A DNA stretch of 64,000 bases from Paenibacillus artemisiicola (GCF_017652985.1 NZ_JAGGDJ010000003.1:248001-312000), one strand, 5' to 3'; numbered from the stretch's first letter, positions 28,330 through 38,598 are shown. A program made the numbers and translations. The notes: generated by a model from the sequence alone, not told the origin.

Positions 28330-29274
28330 TCAAGCCTTGACGCCTTGGCGGTCGATCTCCAGCATGCGGTTGAACGACGCGATGGACACCGCGACCTGTT
28401 CGTCCGTCGGTTCCTTGGTCGTCAGCTTCTGCAGCCACAGTCCCGGATAGCCGAGGAAGCGAAGCACCGGCAAGTCGCGGAGCGCGTTCGTGAAGCGGAG
28501 CGCTTCGTACGAGGCGCCGAGCACGACCGGAAGCAGGAGGACCCGAAGGTAGACCCGTTCCCACAGGGAATCCCAGTGGAAGAAGGAGTAGACGACGATG
28601 CCGACGAGCACGGAGAAGACGATGAAGCTGCTGCCGCAGCGGTAGTGAAGCCGCGTGAAGCGCTGCACGTTGGAGACGGTCAGCTCCGCGCCCGCTTCGT
28701 ATGCGCTGATCACTTTATGTTCGGCGCCGTGATATTGGAAGAGACGCTTGATCAGCGGCGTCAAGGAAATAATGTAGAGATAAGAGAGCAGGAACAAAAT
28801 CTTGATAACCCCTTCGATGAGGTTGTGTACTATTATATTCTTGAACGCATGTCCAAAGATCAGCTGTTCGATCATGGCGGGGACGACGGTGAACACGAGC
28901 TTGCCGGCCACGAACGACAGGATGCCGGCCACCGCGACGCCGACGATCATGCTGAGGCTCCAACCTTTTTTCTCCTCCTTGACCGCGGCGGCTCCATCCT
29001 TGTCGTCCTCGAGTTCGTCCTCGGCGTACGATTCCATCGAGAAGTTCAAATGCTGCGAGCCTTTGGCGCTCGATTCCAGGATCGCCACGACGCCGCGCAC
29101 GAGCGGAATCTTCTTCAGCTTCTGGATCCAAGGCGTGGTCTTGCGAGGCACCTCGAAAAATTTGATTTCGTTATTTTTGCGGCGTACCGCGGTTACGTTC
29201 GTGGTTTTGCCCGCGAACATGACGCCCTCGATGACGGCTTGTCCGCCATAGATGTTTTGCGTGCTTTGCGACAA
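28330..29274 (-). CDS. yqhQ: YqhQ-like membrane protein (DUF1385)
   Basis: This ~314-residue protein has the DUF1385 landmarks: NIYGGQAVIEGVMFAGK near the N-terminus, PLVRGVVAILESSAKGSQHLNFS, and FQYHGAEHKVISAYEAGAEL with TRLHYRCGSSF, whose His/Glu/Cys pattern suggests a metal site. Four hydrophobic segments lie between about residues 85 and 275. TTG at 29274 is chosen because AAAGGATGGTGAT sits 7 bases upstream and homologues begin near this point; an ATG at 29313 is the alternative. Function is not established. Confidence 0.88.
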   Translation of the reverse strand: MSQSTQNIYGGQAVIEGVMFAGKTTNVTAVRRKNNEIKFFEVPRKTTPWIQKLKKIPLVRGVVAILESSAKGSQHLNFSMESYAEDELEDDKDGAAAVKEEKKGWSLSMIVGVAVAGILSFVAGKLVFTVVPAMIEQLIFGHAFKNIIVHNLIEGVIKILFLLSYLYIISLTPLIKRLFQYHGAEHKVISAYEAGAELTVSNVQRFTRLHYRCGSSFIVFSVLVGIVVYSFFHWDSLWERVYLRVLLLPVVLGASYEALRFTNALRDLPVLRFLGYPGLWLQKLTTKEPTDEQVAVSIASFNRMLEIDRQGVKA

Positions 29275-29469
29275 GGGCGAATCACCATCCTTTGGTTTGA
29301 CGTGGGTTCTCATTCGGAAACGATTTCTCTCTTATTGTACTTGATTCCGCGCGACTTTGCGAGCGGGATCCTTTGCCGGGCGGGCCGCGGGATTTGGATG
29401 ACCGCGGGCTGCGCATACTAACGCTGCATGCCTATTTGCAATCCATCGCAACGGAGGAATCGATCGATT

Positions 29470-29994
29470 ATGCCGACCAACGCCAAAGGACGGCGGCGCA
29501 AGCCGGGCCGCACCGAATATAACGGCACGACCAACACGAACCCGTTCGCGTTTTGCCTGCGAACGGGCTTTTACGCGGGCCTGATCTGGGGCGCGGCGCG
29601 CTGGCTCCTGTATTTGATTCATTTCACGAAGGTGCTGCCCGGCTTTCTGGCCGACCCGTTTTTCCGCCAATCGTTCCTGAAGACGGGATGGGGGCATCTG
29701 ATCGGGCTCGGGTGCTTCATCGTGTTTTCGATCATCGCCGCCCTGATCTACAAGGCGGTGCTCGGCCGCATCGCCGGTCCGTGGCCGGGCTTGTTTTACG
29801 GCCTGTTCTGGTGGCTCGCCCTCTTCGTAGGCGCCGGACCGGCGCTCGGATTGTTTCCGTTCTTCAACAAGATCGGGTATGACACGATCTTCTCGGAGTT
29901 GGCGCTTTACCTCGTCTGGGGAATCTTCATCGGCTTCACCATCGCCTTCGAATATACCGACGAAGCGTCCCGCGAGCCGATTACGGCGCACTAG
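29470..29994 (+). CDS. yqhR: YqhR-like membrane protein
   Basis: This 174-residue protein has a basic N-terminus (GRRRKPGRTEYNGTTNTN) and four hydrophobic helices, including LIGLGCFIVFSIIAALIYKAVL and GLFWWLALFVGAGPALGLFPF. Gene context (between yqhQ and aroQ) and size match YqhR of Bacillus; no function is known. GGAGG lies about 12 bases before ATG 29470; an upstream ATG at 29428 has no ribosome site. Confidence 0.82.
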   Translation: MPTNAKGRRRKPGRTEYNGTTNTNPFAFCLRTGFYAGLIWGAARWLLYLIHFTKVLPGFLADPFFRQSFLKTGWGHLIGLGCFIVFSIIAALIYKAVLGRIAGPWPGLFYGLFWWLALFVGAGPALGLFPFFNKIGYDTIFSELALYLVWGIFIGFTIAFEYTDEASREPITAH

Positions 29995-30077
29995 GGCGGC
30001 GCGTCCCGCGGCACTTCTCAAAGCATAGGCATTTATGGTAGAATGGCTAATGATCTATGCGCCGGGAGGGGCTCTTC

Positions 30078-30530
30078 ATGACTTCGATTCTTGTATTAAA
30101 CGGGCCGAATCTCAACATGCTCGGCATCCGCGAGCCCGGCATCTACGGGTCGTTGACGCTGGCGGATATCGAGGGGCTGCTTCGGCAAAGAGCGGACGAA
30201 TTGGGCGTCCGCGTTTCGTTTTTTCAGTCCAACCACGAGGGCGCGTTGATCGACCGGATCCACGAAGCCTACGGACGGGAAGACGGCATCCTGATCAATC
30301 CTGGCGCGTTCACGCATTACAGCTACGCGCTTCGCGACGCGTTCGGCAGCGCGGGCCTGCCGGTCGTCGAGGTTCACATCTCGAACATTCACAAGCGGGA
30401 AGCGTTCCGCCAAGTGTCGGTGATCGCGCCGGCGGCGCTCGGTCAAATCGCGGGCTTCGGCGCGCAGAGCTACGTGCTTGGACTGACCGCGCTCGCGCAG
30501 CATCTCGCCGATGACAAGGCGAACGGCTAA
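30078..30530 (+). CDS. aroQ: 3-dehydroquinate dehydratase, type II
   Basis: This 150-residue enzyme has [20 protein letters not shown] with the catalytic Tyr, [32 protein letters not shown] and [14 protein letters not shown] with the catalytic His. It dehydrates 3-dehydroquinate to 3-dehydroshikimate in aromatic amino acid synthesis and acts as a dodecamer. GGGAGGGG precedes ATG 30078. Confidence 0.96.
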   Translation: MTSILVLNGPNLNMLGIREPGIYGSLTLADIEGLLRQRADELGVRVSFFQSNHEGALIDRIHEAYGREDGILINPGAFTHYSYALRDAFGSAGLPVVEVHISNIHKREAFRQVSVIAPAALGQIAGFGAQSYVLGLTALAQHLADDKANG

Positions 30531-30576
30531 CCGCACCGGAGCCGGGCCTATTTAATTTCAGAAAAAGGGTGATTGT

Positions 30577-31653
30577 ATGACGACAGCACGCATCGCGGGG
30601 CTGAGAGCCAAGCTGCCGGAGCTCGGCGCGGACGCGATTCTCGTCACGAATGCCGTGAACCGCAGATACATAAGCGGCTTTACCGGTTCATCCGGCTATC
30701 TGCTCGTTTCGGCGGCGGACAGCTGGCTGCTCACCGATTTTCGCTACATGACGCAGGCGCCGCAGCAGGCGTCCGGGTTTACGGTCGTGGAGCACGGCCA
30801 GAAATGGATCGAAACCGCGAAGGAACTCGCCGGTTCCGCGGGGCTGAAGAAGCTGGCGTTCGAACAGGACACGGTCGTCTTCAGCGAATACACCGCCTGG
30901 AAGGCCGCGCTCGGCGGCGGCTTCGAGCTCGTGCCGGTATCCGGCGTCATCGAGTCGCTGCGGCTGTACAAGGACGAGTCGGAGCTCGCGATCATGCGCG
31001 AGGCCTGCCAGTTGGCCGACGACACGTTCCAGCACATGCTCTCGTTCATCAAGCCGGGACTTCGCGAACGCGACGTCGCGCTCGAGATGGAGATGTTCAT
31101 GCGGAGCAGGGGGGCGACGTCCTCGTCCTTCGACACGATCGTCGCCTCCGGCGAACGGTCCGCGCTGCCGCACGGCGTCGCCAGCGACCGCGTCATCGGC
31201 ACGAACGAGTTCGTCAAGCTCGATTTCGGCGCATACTATAACGGTTACTGCTCCGATCTGACGCGGACGGTCGTCGTCGGCAAGCCGACGGACCGCCATC
31301 GCGAAATTTACGACATCGTCCTGGAAGCCCAGCTGGCGACGCTGGCCGGCATCAAGCCGGGCATGACGGGCAAGGAAGCCGACGCGATCGCGCGCGGGAT
31401 CATCGCGCGCTACGGCTACGGCGACAAGTTCGGCCATGGCACGGGCCACGGCCTCGGGATGGAAATTCACGAGGCGCCGCGCCTCTCGGTCGCGGGCGCG
31501 GCCGTGCTGGAGCCGGGCATGACCGTCACGGTCGAACCGGGCATTTACCTCCCGGGCTTCGGCGGCGTCCGCATCGAGGACGACATCGTCATTACGACGG
31601 ACGGCAATTCGTTGTTGACCTCATCTCCGAAAACCATGTTCATTTTGGAATGA
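30577..31653 (+). CDS. M24 family Xaa-Pro aminopeptidase/dipeptidase (YqhT-like)
   Basis: This 358-residue protein has a creatinase-like N-terminal domain and a C-terminal pita-bread metallopeptidase fold. The five metal ligands are visible as Asp in LDFGAYYNGYCSDLTRT (two), His in GTGHGLGMEIHEAP, and Glu in TVEPGIYLPG and GVRIEDD. It is predicted to remove residues from X-Pro peptides in the cytoplasm. It lies between aroQ and efp, as yqhT does in Bacillus. Confidence 0.93.
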   Translation: MTTARIAGLRAKLPELGADAILVTNAVNRRYISGFTGSSGYLLVSAADSWLLTDFRYMTQAPQQASGFTVVEHGQKWIETAKELAGSAGLKKLAFEQDTVVFSEYTAWKAALGGGFELVPVSGVIESLRLYKDESELAIMREACQLADDTFQHMLSFIKPGLRERDVALEMEMFMRSRGATSSSFDTIVASGERSALPHGVASDRVIGTNEFVKLDFGAYYNGYCSDLTRTVVVGKPTDRHREIYDIVLEAQLATLAGIKPGMTGKEADAIARGIIARYGYGDKFGHGTGHGLGMEIHEAPRLSVAGAAVLEPGMTVTVEPGIYLPGFGGVRIEDDIVITTDGNSLLTSSPKTMFILE

Positions 31654-31721
31654 GTTTTAACTTTATGGCATGACCTGCTCCTGCCACGCGCACGGGCAAA
31701 AAACATTAGGAGGAATACGCA

Positions 31722-32279
31722 GTGATTTCAGTCAATGATTTTAAAACAGGCCTGACCGTCGAGGTAGACGGCGATATCTTCACCGTGCTGGACTTCCAGC
31801 ACGTTAAACCGGGCAAAGGCGCGGCGTTCGTCCGCTCCAAGCTGAAAAACCTCCGAAACGGCAACACGGTCGAAAGGACGTTCCGCGCGGGCGAAAACAT
31901 CGGCCGGGCGACGATCGAGAACCGCGCCGTTCAATACCTGTACAATTCCGGCACGGAATATTCCTTCATGGATAACGAATCGTTCGACCAATTCACGCTC
32001 GATCGCGACCAGCTCGAGTGGGAGATCAACTTCCTGAAAGAAAACATGAACGTGAACATCTCCAGCTACAACGGCGAAATCATCGGCATCCAGCTGCCGA
32101 ACAGCGTCGACCTGAAGGTAACGGAAACGGAACCGGGCGTCAAAGGCAACACCGCCCAAGGCGCGACGAAGAACGCGACGGTCGAAACCGGCCTGAACGT
32201 GCAGGTGCCGCTCTTCATCAACGAAGGCGACGTGCTCCTGATCGACACGCGCGACGGCAAGTACATTTCCCGCGCGTAG
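31722..32279 (+). CDS. efp: Translation elongation factor P
   Basis: This 185-residue protein has the KOW-like N-terminal domain ([21 protein letters not shown]), the modified-residue loop ([19 protein letters not shown]), and the EF-P signature near residues 150-175 ([19 protein letters not shown]). EF-P relieves ribosome stalling at polyproline. AGGAGG precedes the GTG start. Confidence 0.97.
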   Translation: MISVNDFKTGLTVEVDGDIFTVLDFQHVKPGKGAAFVRSKLKNLRNGNTVERTFRAGENIGRATIENRAVQYLYNSGTEYSFMDNESFDQFTLDRDQLEWEINFLKENMNVNISSYNGEIIGIQLPNSVDLKVTETEPGVKGNTAQGATKNATVETGLNVQVPLFINEGDVLLIDTRDGKYISRA

Positions 32280-32305
32280 TCGTTCATTCATTACGCAAGC
32301 AGAAG

Positions 32306-32337
32306 ACCGCCCGGCCCGCGCGCCTGGCGGTTTTTGT
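32306..32337 (+). terminator. Terminator after efp
   Basis: ACCGCC (32306-32311) pairs with GGCGGT (32326-32331) around a GC-rich loop, followed by a T-run. Confidence 0.6.
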
Positions 32338-32434
32338 CGTGTTCAAACCAAGGCGGGTATGCTATAATCTTACTTTGAGAAACATCACAACCTGAGACTT
32401 TTACACTAGAACTTTCGTTGGGAGTGGATGAGCG

Positions 32435-33688
<1,254 letters not shown>

Positions 33689-33723
33689 GCGCCGCATCCA
33701 AGCCAACGGCCGCTCCCAACTAT

Positions 33724-33769
33724 ATGGATAGCAATAAATGGATAGCAATAAATAAATGGATAGCAATAA
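33724..33769. repeat. Three copies of ATGGATAGCAATAA
   Basis: The 14-base unit occurs at 33724-33737, 33738-33751 and, after an extra ATAA, 33756-33769. It lies between the aspartokinase stop and the terminator at 33771. No function is apparent; replication slippage is the simplest origin. Confidence 0.9.
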
Positions 33770-33770
33770 C

Positions 33771-33814
33771 AAGAAGCCTCCGGTTCGCTGCAAGCGAACC
33801 GGAGGCTTCTTTGC
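33771..33814. terminator. Bidirectional terminator
   Basis: AAGAAGCCTCCGGTTCGC pairs with GCGAACCGGAGGCTTCTT around TGCAA. It serves the aspartokinase on the plus strand and the DUF441 gene on the minus strand. Confidence 0.9.
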
Positions 33815-33833
33815 GCCGCGCGGCAGCCGTCCT

Positions 33834-34298
33834 CTAGAAGAAGCGGCCGCCGATGAAGCTGAAGAGCTTCACCAAAATCGCGGTGATGCCGGCCGCCATC
33901 AGCGGACCGACCGGAATGCCCCGCAGGAAGACGATCCCGAAGATCGAGCCGATGACGAGCCCGACGATGAGCTGCGGATCGAGCTTCAGCATCTCGAGTC
34001 CCTTGCCGTTGACGAACGTGGCGATCGCGCCGCCGGTCAAGGCCAGAATGCCGGGCCACGAAGTCACGACGCCCAAAATGTCTTTGGAGCCGATCCGCTC
34101 CGACGCGAACGGGACGAGGACGCTAAAGGTCAGAAATAACAGTCCGAGCTCAAGACCCCTTCGTTCGATGGCCGGCAAATAACGCTCCAGATGAACCAAT
34201 TTCACGACCAACAGTACGCAGGCCGCCGTCGATATGATCGGCGAACGGCCGATTAACCCGATGATGATCAGAACGACCAGCACGACTTCCCCGCTCAT
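33834..34298 (-). CDS. DUF441 family membrane protein
   Basis: This 154-residue hydrophobic protein has four or five helices and DUF441 landmarks ([52 protein letters not shown]). The ATG at 34298 has AAGGGG 9 bases upstream. The family is widespread in Firmicutes (YtwI in Bacillus) but has no assigned role. Confidence 0.88.
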   Translation of the reverse strand: MSGEVVLVVLIIIGLIGRSPIISTAACVLLVVKLVHLERYLPAIERRGLELGLLFLTFSVLVPFASERIGSKDILGVVTSWPGILALTGGAIATFVNGKGLEMLKLDPQLIVGLVIGSIFGIVFLRGIPVGPLMAAGITAILVKLFSFIGGRFF

Positions 34299-34406
34299 GC
34301 TTGTTGACCCCTTCATTCGTTGTCACCGCCTCCATGCATGTGATGGAGCGTCCATACCTCCATTGTATGGAACAAGCCTTGCGGATATGTCTGCCCGTCA
34401 CGAGCG

Positions 34407-35111
34407 TCAGACGAGCATGTCGCCGTGCAGCCGCGGCACGACCGCGCTGGCGTTCACCCGGCTGCAGTAATCCACGTCGCGGACGGAGCCGTTTTTGACG
34501 AGCCGCCGGCCGGTCGCGCAGCCGAGCAGCAGCTCGCGCAAGCTGCCGGCGCTGCTCCGGTGCAAGCCGAGCATGGCGGTGCCGAGGTCGTTCATCTCGA
34601 CGGGGGACGGGCTCAGCCGCTGCAGCTCCCCGATCAGCAGTCCCGCGCACAGTCCGTCTTCCAGCGCGAATTCATTGTGGCTGCCCGCGCAGAGCAGCAC
34701 GATGTCGCGGCGCAGCTCCAGCGCCGCCTGCGCGCACGCGGCGGCGTTGACGAGCGCGCCGGCGAGCACGTAATCCGCGCGCATCGCCTTGTGCAGCGCG
34801 CGGGTGCCGTTCGTGGTCGTCAGCACGATGCGCTTGCCGCGGACGGCGTCGGCGGTGAATTCCTCCGGCGAATTGCCGAATTCGAAGCCGGGGATTTTGC
34901 GGCAGAACCGTTCGCCCGCGACCAAATGGCCGCCGCACTGCAGCGACCGCGCCTCCAGCACGGTCTCGACGGGCATGACCCCGGCCGCGCCGGCCTCGAG
35001 CGCCGCGATGATCGAGCTCGTCGCGCGCAGCACGTCGATGACGATGACGGTCCGATGCGCGAAGCGGTCGGCCTGCGCTTCATTGACGCTGGATATGACT
35101 TCGATTTGCAT
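34407..35111 (-). CDS. comB: 2-phosphosulfolactate phosphatase (ComB family)
   Basis: This 234-residue protein matches ComB: VIDVLRATSSIIAALEAGA near the N-terminus, VLTTTNGTRALHKAM, and LLCAGSHNEFALEDGLCAG. ComB hydrolyses phosphosulfolactate to sulfolactate. With the comA-like gene upstream on the same strand it makes a two-step route from phosphoenolpyruvate and sulfite to sulfolactate, a solute known to be abundant in Bacillus spores. A 209-base gap separates it from comA. Confidence 0.9.
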   Translation of the reverse strand: MQIEVISSVNEAQADRFAHRTVIVIDVLRATSSIIAALEAGAAGVMPVETVLEARSLQCGGHLVAGERFCRKIPGFEFGNSPEEFTADAVRGKRIVLTTTNGTRALHKAMRADYVLAGALVNAAACAQAALELRRDIVLLCAGSHNEFALEDGLCAGLLIGELQRLSPSPVEMNDLGTAMLGLHRSSAGSLRELLLGCATGRRLVKNGSVRDVDYCSRVNASAVVPRLHGDMLV

Positions 35112-35219
35112 GAATCTAACGCTTCCTTCCTGATTTCACTCCCCTGATTCAAAAGGCGGGCGACGGCAAAGCGGAGCAGACGGAAACGGTTTGAAGAAGC
35201 GCTAGCGTTCACCTTTGTT

Positions 35220-35264
35220 CCCCGAATTTCGCATTGCAAGCTTAGGAGTTCGAAAATTCAGGGG
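35220..35264 (-). promoter_or_regulatory. Imperfect hairpin in the comA-comB gap
   Basis: CCCCGAATTTCG and CGAAAATTCAGGGG form an interrupted stem. It lies 110-150 bases before comB, overlaps a possible 31-codon frame, and has no T-run on the coding strand. It may be an RNA control or processing element; no known riboswitch is recognised. Confidence 0.3.
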
Positions 35265-35320
35265 TACGACAGCGATCGGAAGACGTTTCCGTTGCATAGC
35301 TGTCCCTTGTCGCCGGGCTT

Positions 35321-36175
35321 TTAAATCATATACACGAACGGCTCGACCCGCTTCCCGAAATGAAACGTATCCGAACGGAGGCCGCGCCGCATCGTTTCCA
35401 GGGACAGGACCTCGGAGGGCTGAATATTGCCGAGGTTCGCTTCTGCCCCGAACGCGCTCAGCAGCAGCACCTGCTGCTGCTTCAGCGGCGTCTCCCACAT
35501 GATGCGGCCGATGTCGCCGAGCGTGCGGCCGATCGTTTCCAGCTCGCTCAAGGCGCAATCGCCGTTGCGGTCGAACAGGCCGACGCCGACGCCGGATTCC
35601 CGCGCCTCGACCGTCACCATGTCCGCGCCGGCCAGCCAGTCGGCCTCCGCCGTGAACAGCAGCTCGTCGGCGTCGACGACGGAGCCCGTCAGCTTCTTGC
35701 CGTATTCCGTGACGACCCGCAGTCCGTTCCGCAGCCCCTCTTGAATGAGGGCGGTCCGCTGCTTCCGGTCGAGCTCGATCGTGCCGTCGGACACTTCGAT
35801 GCCGTTAAAGCCGAACCGGCAGACGGATTCGAAAAACGCCGGGACGGCGTTTTGCCGCACGGCCGCCTCCAGCAGCGTGCCGCCCGGCATGACGGTCAAG
35901 CCGGCGCGTTTGGCCAGCCCGATCTTGGCAAGCAGGACGTCCGCCGGGTAGAGCGGCGCCGTGCCGAAGCCGAACTTGACGCAATCGATATAAGGGCCGG
36001 CGGTTTCCAGCAGATCGGCGAACGCGTGCCGTCCCAATCCTTTGTCGATCACCATCGTTTGCCCGCGGCCGGCCGTCCGCGAATCGAGCCCGCCGCCGGT
36101 CCCGCAGACCGGTTCGCGGTTGCCGCTCGGATCCCGAAGCGCGGCAGGCCATGCCGACTGAGAAATAGATTTCAT
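35321..36175 (-). CDS. comA: Phosphosulfolactate synthase (ComA family)
   Basis: This 284-residue protein is a TIM-barrel enzyme of the ComA/YitD family, with TMVIDKGLG, DCVKFGFGTAPLYP, GGTLLEAAVRQN, FNGIEVSDGTIEL and LRVVTEYGKK. It joins sulfite to phosphoenolpyruvate to give phosphosulfolactate. GAGGAG precedes the ATG. It is about 30 residues longer than typical members because of its N-terminal SGNREPVCGTGGGLDSRTAG stretch. A third enzyme for the route (sulfolactate oxidoreductase) is not visible nearby and may not be needed in spores. Confidence 0.88.
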   Translation of the reverse strand: MKSISQSAWPAALRDPSGNREPVCGTGGGLDSRTAGRGQTMVIDKGLGRHAFADLLETAGPYIDCVKFGFGTAPLYPADVLLAKIGLAKRAGLTVMPGGTLLEAAVRQNAVPAFFESVCRFGFNGIEVSDGTIELDRKQRTALIQEGLRNGLRVVTEYGKKLTGSVVDADELLFTAEADWLAGADMVTVEARESGVGVGLFDRNGDCALSELETIGRTLGDIGRIMWETPLKQQQVLLLSAFGAEANLGNIQPSEVLSLETMRRGLRSDTFHFGKRVEPFVYMI

Positions 36176-36466
36176 ACGATCTCCTCGCTATCCGTTTGTT
36201 GCCCCGAATCGCCTCGGGGGTTTCGAAGGCGCAAGCTGCTTGCGACGATAGGGGAAGAGACGCGCGCCGTCCGCGTGGGGAGGGCCGTTTCTTCGTACCA
36301 CCCGAGCAATATATGCAGGTCGCCCAGCGTCGGTGCGCCGGGTACCCGGCATGCGCCCATTTTTGGACGAATGAAAGAGAGACGGGCCCGCATAGAGTAG
36401 GATAGAGGGCCAAGCTGCCGGAGGCGTCCGGCCGGAGGGACGGATTACTAGGAAAAGAGGGATAGC

Positions 36467-36733
36467 ATGCTCAATAAAATCGTGCTCAGCATGGCGTCGC
36501 TGCGCATCTTCTCGGGAACGCTCGAAATCATGGCGGCGCTCATCATGCTTCGCCTGAATCAGATCGACAAGGCGCTCGTCGTCAATTCGTCGCTCGCCCT
36601 GGTCGGGCCGATCGTGCTCATCACGACCACGACGATCGGGCTCGTCGGGTTGTCGGACAAACTGTCGTTCGGGAAAATGCTGTGGATCGTCGGCGGCGTG
36701 GCGTGCATTTTGATAGGCGCGCTGCGGAAGTAG
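36467..36733 (+). CDS. yqhV: YqhV-like small membrane protein (DUF2619)
   Basis: This 88-residue protein has three hydrophobic helices and the family pattern SMASLRIFSGTLEIMAALIM followed by LVVNSSLALVGPIVLI. It sits directly upstream of spoIIIAA as yqhV does in Bacillus. Function is unknown. GAGGGATAGC precedes the ATG. Confidence 0.85.
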   Translation: MLNKIVLSMASLRIFSGTLEIMAALIMLRLNQIDKALVVNSSLALVGPIVLITTTTIGLVGLSDKLSFGKMLWIVGGVACILIGALRK

Positions 36734-36737
36734 AATG

Positions 36738-36766
36738 GCATACGCGGGGACGAGCCCGCATACAAT
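36738..36766 (+). promoter_or_regulatory. Sigma-E promoter of the spoIIIA operon
   Basis: The -10 element CATACAAT (36759-36766) is an exact match to the sigma-E consensus CATACAHT. GCATACG (36738-36744), 14 bases upstream, fits the -35 consensus KMATATW at five of seven positions. The position, about 90 bases before spoIIIAA, matches the mother-cell promoter known for this operon in B. subtilis. Confidence 0.78.
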
Positions 36767-36854
36767 GGGAACAAAGATCGGACAATCCGTCGCTCTAGCA
36801 AGCTAGCAAAACGCGCCGCAAACGGCCGACGACGAAACCGGGGAGGAATGCCCG

Positions 36855-37868
36855 ATGTTAACTGGAGTGCAGCAGCTGCTGCCCGCCGAGCTTGCCGACA
36901 TACTGGGCCGCATGCCGGACGCGATGAAAGCCGAACTGGAGGAAATCCGCATCCGCGAAGGCCGGCCGCTCGAAATCGGCACTTCGCGGGGATTTTGGTT
37001 TCTGTCGCCCGCGGGGCAGCCGCTTTCGCGGCCCGGCGAGGCGTACAAGCCGACGCCGGACGTATGCCGCAAGCTGCTGGAGCGGGTGACGAACCATTCG
37101 CTCTACGCGATGGAAGAGGAGCTGCGGCGGGGCTACATCACCGTCGCGGGCGGCCACCGGATCGGACTGGCCGGCCGCACCGTGCTGGAAGGCGGCGGGG
37201 TCCGCGGCATCCGCGACATCGCGGCCTTCAACGTGCGGATCGCCCGCGAAGTGGTCGGCGCCTCGGCCGGCCTGCTGCCCAAGCTGCTCGATCACGGCCG
37301 GCGGACGCTGCAGTCCACGCTCGTCGTCGCGCCGCCGCAGCAGGGCAAGACGACGCTGGTCCGCGATCTGGCGCGGGCGGCGAGCAGCGGCGCCTGGGGG
37401 CATTCCGCGGCGTCGGGATGGACGGGCCGGAAGGTCGGCATCGTCGACGAACGCTCGGAGATCGCGGCCTGCGTCCGGGGCGTGCCGACCTTCGACGTCG
37501 GCCCGCGCACGGACGTGCTGGACGCCTGTCCGAAGGCGGAAGGGATGATGATGCTGCTGCGGTCCATGTCGCCGGACATCCTGATCGTGGACGAGATCGG
37601 CCGCGAGGAAGACGCCGCGGCCATCCTCGACGCGAGCCACGCCGGGGTGGCGGTGATCGCCACCGCGCACGCGCTCGATCTCGAAGACGCGCGCGCCCGG
37701 CCGGTACTCGGGCGGCTGCTCGACGCCGGCGCCTTCCGGCTCTGCGCGCAGCTGCAGCGAAGCGGCAGCGGATTATCCGCCCGCGTCGTGCCGGTGCAGG
37801 CGGCCGCGTTCCGGGCGCCGGCCGCGCGGGAACCGACACCGCTGAAAGGGGGCGGAAGCCATGGTTAA
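36855..37868 (+). CDS. spoIIIAA: Stage III sporulation protein AA (ATPase)
   Basis: This 337-residue cytoplasmic ATPase is related to secretion ATPases and powers or gates the SpoIIIA-SpoIIQ channel between mother cell and forespore. Visible landmarks are YAMEEELRRGYITVAGGHRIGL, a P-loop VVAPPQQGKTTLVRDLARA, and the Walker B-like DILIVDEIGREED. The first P-loop residue is Ala rather than Gly. It overlaps spoIIIAB by 8 bases, and GGGGAGGAA precedes the ATG. Confidence 0.96.
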   Translation: MLTGVQQLLPAELADILGRMPDAMKAELEEIRIREGRPLEIGTSRGFWFLSPAGQPLSRPGEAYKPTPDVCRKLLERVTNHSLYAMEEELRRGYITVAGGHRIGLAGRTVLEGGGVRGIRDIAAFNVRIAREVVGASAGLLPKLLDHGRRTLQSTLVVAPPQQGKTTLVRDLARAASSGAWGHSAASGWTGRKVGIVDERSEIAACVRGVPTFDVGPRTDVLDACPKAEGMMMLLRSMSPDILIVDEIGREEDAAAILDASHAGVAVIATAHALDLEDARARPVLGRLLDAGAFRLCAQLQRSGSGLSARVVPVQAAAFRAPAAREPTPLKGGGSHG

Positions 37869-38379
37869 ACTCATCGGCGCGGCGCTCATCATCTTCGCCG
37901 GCACCATGATCGGCTGGCTGCAGGCCGCCCGCTACGCCGCCCGCCCGAACCAGATCCGCCAGCTGATCCACGCGCTCCAGCGGCTCGAGACCGAGATCGG
38001 CTACGGCTTCACGCCGCTGCCGGAAGCGATCGCGCGCTGCGCGGCCCATGTGCCGGAGCCGGCCGCCTCGCTCCTGCGGGACGTGAACGGCCGGCTGGGC
38101 GGGGCCGGCGAACCCTCGTTCCGGGAAAGCTGGGAAGCGGCCGTCGCGGCGATCTGGCCGAATACGGCGATGCGGCAGCCCGAGCAGGCCGCCTTGGTCC
38201 GGCTCGGCCATAACCTCGGCATCAGCGACCGCGAGGATCAGCTGAAGCATCTGAAGCTCGCGGCGCAGCAGCTGGCGTTCGAGGAGGAGGCGGCGAGGCA
38301 GGACAGCGCGAGGTACGCGAAGATGTGGCGTAGCTTGGGCGTGCTCACGGCGGCGCTTATCGTCATTTTGATTCTTTAG
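37861..38379 (+). CDS. spoIIIAB: Stage III sporulation protein AB
   Basis: This 172-residue protein has a membrane helix at each end (KLIGAALIIFAGTMIGWLQA and RSLGVLTAALIVILIL) and a helical middle resembling GspF-like domains (RQLIHALQRLETEIGYGFTPLPEA). It is part of the SpoIIIA channel machinery and translationally coupled to spoIIIAA. Confidence 0.95.
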   Translation: MVKLIGAALIIFAGTMIGWLQAARYAARPNQIRQLIHALQRLETEIGYGFTPLPEAIARCAAHVPEPAASLLRDVNGRLGGAGEPSFRESWEAAVAAIWPNTAMRQPEQAALVRLGHNLGISDREDQLKHLKLAAQQLAFEEEAARQDSARYAKMWRSLGVLTAALIVILIL

Positions 38380-38394
38380 TGGGGTGCCGGAAGC

Positions 38395-38598
38395 ATGAAC
38401 ATTGATGTGAGCGCCATTTTCCAAATTGCCGGGATCGGCATCATTACGGCCATGATTCATACGGTGCTGAAGCAGATGGGCAAGGAAGACATGGCGCATT
38501 GGGTAACGCTGATCGGCTTCGTCGTCGTCCTGTTTATGGTCATCCGGCTGTTGAACGACCTGTTTCAGGAGATCAAGACGATCTTCCTGTTCCAATGA
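38395..38598 (+). CDS. spoIIIAC: Stage III sporulation protein AC
   Basis: This 67-residue protein has two helices (IFQIAGIGIITAMIHTVLKQ and VTLIGFVVVLFMVIRLL) and matches SpoIIIAC over its full length. It is a small membrane component of the channel. Confidence 0.95.
   Translation: MNIDVSAIFQIAGIGIITAMIHTVLKQMGKEDMAHWVTLIGFVVVLFMVIRLLNDLFQEIKTIFLFQ

Noticed and set aside
32280..32434. Lysine riboswitch upstream of the aspartokinase
   Set aside because: The gap is about 155 bases, already holds the efp terminator, and lacks recognisable L-box core sequences.
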